Positions 7,133-9,450 of a stretch of 9,450 nucleotides of DNA are shown here, piece after piece. This stretch comes from Candidatus Competibacteraceae bacterium (GTDB lineage Bacteria > Pseudomonadota > Gammaproteobacteria > Competibacterales > Competibacteraceae). The position numbers were made by a program, and so were the translations under genes. The notes under the pieces were generated by a model. The model was not told where the DNA came from and did not search any database. It saw only the letters and a list, made by a program, of their open reading frames with translations. Numbering within the stretch: the stretch's first letter is position 1; every line of letters starts with the position of its first letter. Where the stretch lies: contig JAGRHK010000032.1 of assembly GCA_020444985.1 (NCBI GenBank), forward strand, positions 1-9,450. The letters are read 5' to 3'.

Positions 7133-8832
7133 TGAGCGATCCAATCCTAAAAATCGGCCGCGTGGTCGAGGTCTCCGGTTCGAAGGTGATCGGCGAGCTT
7201 GAAGGAACGGTAGAAGACCTACACCGTACCTATAAGAGCCGCCGATATGCGGTTGGGCAAGTGGGCTCCATTGTGAAGATCGAAGCGGGCGACAAGCTTG
7301 TATTCGGTGTGGTGACAGCACTTCGGATGACGGAAACCATGCTCGAAGGCGCAGCTGCTTTTACCGGTCGCGACGCACCGGCTGACGGCGCATCAGACGC
7401 TAAGTGGCTGGAAATTGAACTGTTCGGCGAAGCTGTACGAACGGGCCTTGGTGAAAGCGAATTTGCATTTCAGCGCGGTGTGGTGACCTACCCGCTTCCG
7501 GGGCAGGGTATTTTCGTGGCGAGCGTCGTGGAGCTTCAACGAATATACAACCGTCCTGACAAGCCGAGCGTACATGTCGGTACGCTCTCTCAGGCGGCAT
7601 CCCTGCCGGTATATTTGCTGACCGACGAACTGCTGGGCAAGCACTTTGCAATCCTGGGCACTACCGGATCAGGCAAATCCTGCTCAGTCACGGTATTGCT
7701 GCGCTCCATATTGGAAGTCGCGCCGCGCGCGCATGTGATATTGCTTGATCCGCATAATGAGTACCGGCGCGCATTTCCTGATCTGGCGGAAGTAATTGAT
7801 CCAACAACGCTGAACTTGCCGCACTGGCTCTTGAATTTTGAAGAGAGCGTCGAGCTGTTTATCGGCAAGACGGAGCATGTAGCGACCAGTCAGACCAACA
7901 TTCTCAAGGATGCCATCTTGGCTGCGCGGCGCGATTTCGGCGCGGATGGTATTCCAACGGAGAAGATCACGGTTGATACCCCGGTTCCATACCGTCTCGG
8001 TGATATGTTGGCACATATCGATGCGGCGATGCCCGCGCAGGCTTCGAAGCAGGATTCTTATCTCAAGATCAAGAATAAGGCCGAAACGCTGCAACAGGAC
8101 AGCCGCTTTGGTTTTATGATGCGTCCCGATGAAGATGTCGGTGACCAATTGGCTGAGATCGTCGGTCAGTATTTGCGGATACCGGTGGGTGACAAACCGC
8201 TGTCGATCATCGATCTGTCGGGGGTTCCATCCGATGTTGTCGATGTAGTGGTTTCCGTGCTCTGCCGCATGGTCTTTGACTTTGCGGTTTGGAGCCCTCG
8301 CCCGGTACAGGTGCCGGTGGTATTGATCTGTGAAGAAGCGCATCGCTATGCGCCTCGGCGCGACGATGCCGCATTCCAGCCGACCAAGCAAGCATTGGCG
8401 CGGATCGCAAAGGAAGGCCGCAAGTACGGCGTGGGGCTGGGATTGATCTCGCAACGCCCCTCCGAGTTGGCCGAGTCGATCCTCTCACAGTGCAATACGC
8501 TGATTGCGCTGCGCATGAGCAACGAACAGGACCAGAATTTCGTCCAGCGCGCACTTCCCGATTCAGTCCGTAGTCTGGTGAGCATCTTGCCGACCCTGCG
8601 CACGCAAGAAGCTCTGGTCGTCGGCGAAGGCACTGTTGTGCCTGTACGGCTGCGCTTCAATGATCTGGACGAGGCCCATATGCCGCAAAGCGCAGATGTG
8701 CCGTTCGCAGCGCTATGGGAAACAGATGGCACGGAAGCAGATCATGTAGCCAATGTGGTGAGGCGGTGGCGGATGCAAGAGCGTCCACCATTGCACGCGA
8801 CCTTCGAGCAAGATGTCGAGACTAATAGATGA
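7132..8832 (+). CDS. herA: HerA-type hexameric DNA translocase/ATPase
   Basis: Counted from ATG 7132 the protein has 566 residues. Upstream in-frame starts exist, but 7132 has GGGGGGA (7121-7127) just before it and a TGATG overlap with the SIR2 stop. The N-terminal HAS-barrel (about 5-70, IGRVVEVSGSKVIGELEG) is the HerA-FtsK family's partner-binding and hexamerisation domain. The RecA-like core shows Walker A GTTGSGKS (176-183), a DPHNEY segment (206-211) typical of the family, Walker B VVLICEEAH (E401-E402), and SQRPSEL (440-446) carrying the sensor/arginine region. The domains are complete, so it is expected to form an ATP-driven hexameric ring on duplex DNA. In archaea HerA pairs with the nuclease NurA for end resection; here no NurA is present and SIR2 takes the partner position, as in Sir2-HerA defence. 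It is the last gene of the operon. Its stop is followed by an imperfect inverted repeat, not by a clear terminator. Confidence 0.9.
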   Translation: MSDPILKIGRVVEVSGSKVIGELEGTVEDLHRTYKSRRYAVGQVGSIVKIEAGDKLVFGVVTALRMTETMLEGAAAFTGRDAPADGASDAKWLEIELFGEAVRTGLGESEFAFQRGVVTYPLPGQGIFVASVVELQRIYNRPDKPSVHVGTLSQAASLPVYLLTDELLGKHFAILGTTGSGKSCSVTVLLRSILEVAPRAHVILLDPHNEYRRAFPDLAEVIDPTTLNLPHWLLNFEESVELFIGKTEHVATSQTNILKDAILAARRDFGADGIPTEKITVDTPVPYRLGDMLAHIDAAMPAQASKQDSYLKIKNKAETLQQDSRFGFMMRPDEDVGDQLAEIVGQYLRIPVGDKPLSIIDLSGVPSDVVDVVVSVLCRMVFDFAVWSPRPVQVPVVLICEEAHRYAPRRDDAAFQPTKQALARIAKEGRKYGVGLGLISQRPSELAESILSQCNTLIALRMSNEQDQNFVQRALPDSVRSLVSILPTLRTQEALVVGEGTVVPVRLRFNDLDEAHMPQSADVPFAALWETDGTEADHVANVVRRWRMQERPPLHATFEQDVETNR

Positions 8833-8846
8833 TGTGCGGCCGATTG

Positions 8847-8936
8847 GATCAGGGAGCATTTTAAATCCACGCTGCTCCATGGTTCGATGGGATGAAACCA
8901 AGGCAAGGGCAGTTATGAGATGCTCCTATCCTGATC
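8847..8936. repeat. Imperfect inverted repeat just after HerA, with a nested hairpin
   Basis: GATCAGGGAGCAT (8847-8859) pairs with ATGCTC (8920-8925) and CCTGATC (8930-8936), leaving a 4-nt bulge: 13 base pairs. Inside the 60-nt loop, CTGC (8872-8875) pairs with GCAG (8909-8912), and CCATGGTT (8877-8884) pairs with AACCAAGG (8896-8903) with one mismatch. The element begins 15 bp after the HerA stop. With no T run it is not a standard terminator, but it could protect the operon mRNA 3' end. Confidence 0.55.
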
Positions 8937-9062
8937 GGTCGTGTCTCGAAGGTGGTGGGAAATCCTTGGAGGCGTGCTCAGGCAAATGAAGGTTCGGTTT
9001 CTCAAGCGGAAAGTTCAAGTGTCGAGGGTTTAACAGCCGTCGACCTTGCGCATGGTGACCCG

Positions 9063-9114
9063 CAGCCCCCCTGGCATGGTTCCTCCTCGGCCCCGAACGT
9101 ATGCGGGGGGGCTG
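9063..9114. repeat. Long GC-rich hairpin
   Basis: CAGCCCCCC (9063-9071) pairs perfectly with GGGGGGCTG (9106-9114). Continuing inwards, GCAT (9074-9077) pairs with ATGC (9101-9104) and GTTC (9079-9082) with GAAC (9095-9098). Small internal loops separate these segments and a 12-nt loop (9083-9094) closes the structure. That makes 17 Watson-Crick pairs in 52 bases. There is no following T run, so it is not a simple terminator on either strand. Confidence 0.7.
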
Positions 9115-9177
9115 AGCGCGGCATTTCGCTAGCGACTGGCTTCTTCACCGGGGAATCCACTTGGAAGCCACCTAAAA

Positions 9178-9206
9178 TTGTCAGGTATTTAATAGTTCAA
9201 TATAAC
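9178..9206 (+). promoter_or_regulatory. Strong sigma70-type promoter after the defence operon
   Basis: TTGTCA (9178-9183) and TATAAC (9201-9206) each differ from consensus at one base, and the spacer is exactly 17 nt (AT-rich). This is the best promoter in the window. The predicted start is near 9211-9214. No good protein gene follows within the window; a tandem repeat, two hairpins and a terminator do. Confidence 0.6.
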
Positions 9207-9276
9207 AGCAAGTTACGGCGCACCGCGATTACTCATGGGTGGATTCTTGAGTAAACCACTCGAGAATCCAGTTTGT

Positions 9277-9327
9277 GGAAGCCACCACGCCGGAAGCCAG
9301 CCAGCGGAAGCCACCCGCTGGGAAGCC
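9277..9327 (+). repeat. Tandem repeat, four units of 14-15 bp starting GGAAGCC
   Basis: GGAAGCC occurs at 9277, 9292, 9306 and 9321, spacings of 15, 14 and 15 bp. Three of the four continue as GGAAGCCA. A fifth isolated copy is at 9163, just upstream of the promoter. Because the period is not a multiple of three, the repeat acts at DNA or RNA level rather than as a protein repeat. Confidence 0.7.
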
Positions 9328-9399
9328 CTTGAATCCACGAATGATTTTTGATTGACAAAGCTGCCCCCCTTGACTCATACCTTGATCATCGAAGAATAG

Positions 9400-9435
9400 C
9401 GCCCGCAGGAACCCCCTCGCGGGCGTTTTCGTTTT
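9400..9435 (+). terminator. Rho-independent terminator
   Basis: CGCCCGC (9400-9406) pairs perfectly with GCGGGCG (9419-9425) around a 12-nt loop, followed by TTTTCGTTTT (9426-9435). The T tract lies only on the right side, so it ends plus-strand transcripts: either the small RNA starting near 9211 or read-through from HerA. Confidence 0.8.
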
Positions 9436-9450
9436 CCCCACATCGCAGAT

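Larger units (their letters stand above)
8833..9177. other. Non-coding region after HerA, rich in secondary structure
   Basis: No protein gene is convincing here. Two large inverted repeats (8847-8936 and 9063-9114) are described separately. Between them, GTCGA pairs with TCGAC around a short loop near 9020-9045. A 100-codon GTG-started frame (8952-9254) crosses the stretch, but it lacks a ribosome binding site and runs through the hairpin and the downstream promoter, so I do not call it. The density of pairing suggests an RNA element, a mobile-element remnant or an attachment region. None of these can be decided from the window. Confidence 0.45.
9211..9435 (+). ncRNA. Candidate structured small RNA of about 220 nt
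   Basis: The boundaries come from a near-consensus promoter (9178-9206) and a rho-independent terminator (9400-9435). Between them are two clean hairpins. TGGATTCTTGAG (9240-9251) pairs with CTCGAGAATCCA (9259-9270) over 12 bp with one G-U pair and a 7-nt loop. CCAGCGG (9301-9307) pairs with CCGCTGG (9315-9321) around a 7-nt loop. A four-unit tandem repeat (9277-9327) lies in the middle. A 38-codon frame (9235-9351) crosses the region but has no clear ribosome binding site. I do not recognise a known RNA family. Alternatives are a leader or attenuator for a gene beyond the window, or a non-functional relic. Confidence 0.4.

Noticed and set aside
7684..8454. 256-codon minus-strand frame inside herA
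   Set aside because: It is antisense to a clearly functional ATPase gene whose Walker motifs are encoded on the plus strand, a typical shadow in GC-rich DNA.
1154..8832. BREX or DISARM system
   Set aside because: No PglZ phosphatase, BrxC, BrxL, DrmA helicase or DUF1998 protein is present. The methyltransferase next to a nuclease-fused RM enzyme fits type IIG better.
737..8940. Possible attachment-site repeat flanking the operon (GACCGATCCATCAGG at 737-751 and the inverted, gapped GACCGATCAGG at 8930-8940)
   Set aside because: The copies differ by a 4-bp gap, are short and inverted relative to each other, and no integrase is in the window. Chance similarity is likely.
8833..9135. Possible group II intron remnant (GTGCG start, dense pairing)
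   Set aside because: No domain V-like hairpin or reverse transcriptase fragment can be recognised; GTGCG alone is uninformative.
8952..9254. 100-codon plus-strand frame with a GTG start after HerA
   Set aside because: It has no ribosome binding site, no recognisable family and mixed third-position composition. It runs through the strong hairpin at 9063-9114 and the promoter at 9178-9206.
9235..9351. 38-codon ORF inside the candidate small RNA
   Set aside because: It has no clear Shine-Dalgarno sequence, and its repeat period (14-15 bp) is not a multiple of three, so the visible constraint is at nucleotide level. It remains possible as a small protein but is not supported.
9229..9441. 70-codon minus-strand frame at the right end
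   Set aside because: It begins within the terminator hairpin and tandem repeat; its Gly/Phe-rich repeats merely reflect the nucleotide repeat.
1..9450. CRISPR array, tRNA or rRNA gene, insertion sequence
   Set aside because: No regularly spaced direct repeats with unique spacers, no cloverleaf and no transposase were seen. The only tandem repeat (9277-9327) has 14-15 bp units without spacers.

Overview
The window comes from a moderately GC-rich bacterial genome. Codon use and protein flavour suggest an alphaproteobacterium, possibly a sphingomonad-like one. This is a low-confidence impression, because no taxonomic marker gene is present. The centre is one compact, co-directional defence operon of five genes (960-8832). 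It lies between a partial unrelated gene on the left and a 600-bp non-coding, strongly structured region on the right.

Layout: (i) 2-604, the 3' part of an unrecognised protein gene. (ii) 605-959, a non-coding stretch with inverted repeats on its left and an AT-rich right half, ending in a palindromic candidate operator inside a candidate promoter. (iii) 960-1157, a 65-aa ribbon-helix-helix DNA-binding protein, the likely autorepressor. (iv) 1154-2911, a solo N6-adenine DNA methyltransferase. (v) 2908-6021, a 1037-aa single-chain restriction-modification enzyme (PD-(D/E)XK nuclease, Eco57I-class methyltransferase and TaqI-like target recognition region). (vi) 6056-7132, a SIR2-family protein with an apparently intact NAD site. 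(vii) 7132-8832, a HerA-type hexameric DNA translocase ATPase. (viii) 8833-9450, no convincing protein gene. This part holds several inverted repeats, a near-consensus sigma70-type promoter, a short 14-15 bp tandem repeat and a rho-independent terminator. Together they outline a structured small RNA of about 220 nt.

The five genes are joined by ATGA or TGATG overlaps. The exception is the RM/SIR2 junction, where a 13-codon mini-ORF overlapping both neighbours fills the 34-nt gap. The pair solo methyltransferase plus bifunctional RM enzyme has the same architecture as the type IIG Eco57I system. SIR2 plus HerA is an established two-gene antiphage module (Sir2-HerA, also called Nezha). My inference is that the operon is a two-layer defence island: restriction of unmodified DNA first, then a SIR2-HerA response that probably depletes NAD+ or degrades nucleic acid, with the RHH protein controlling dosage. 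Whether the two layers work as one system or are merely co-transcribed cannot be told from sequence. The least explained part of the window is the structured RNA-like region after HerA.
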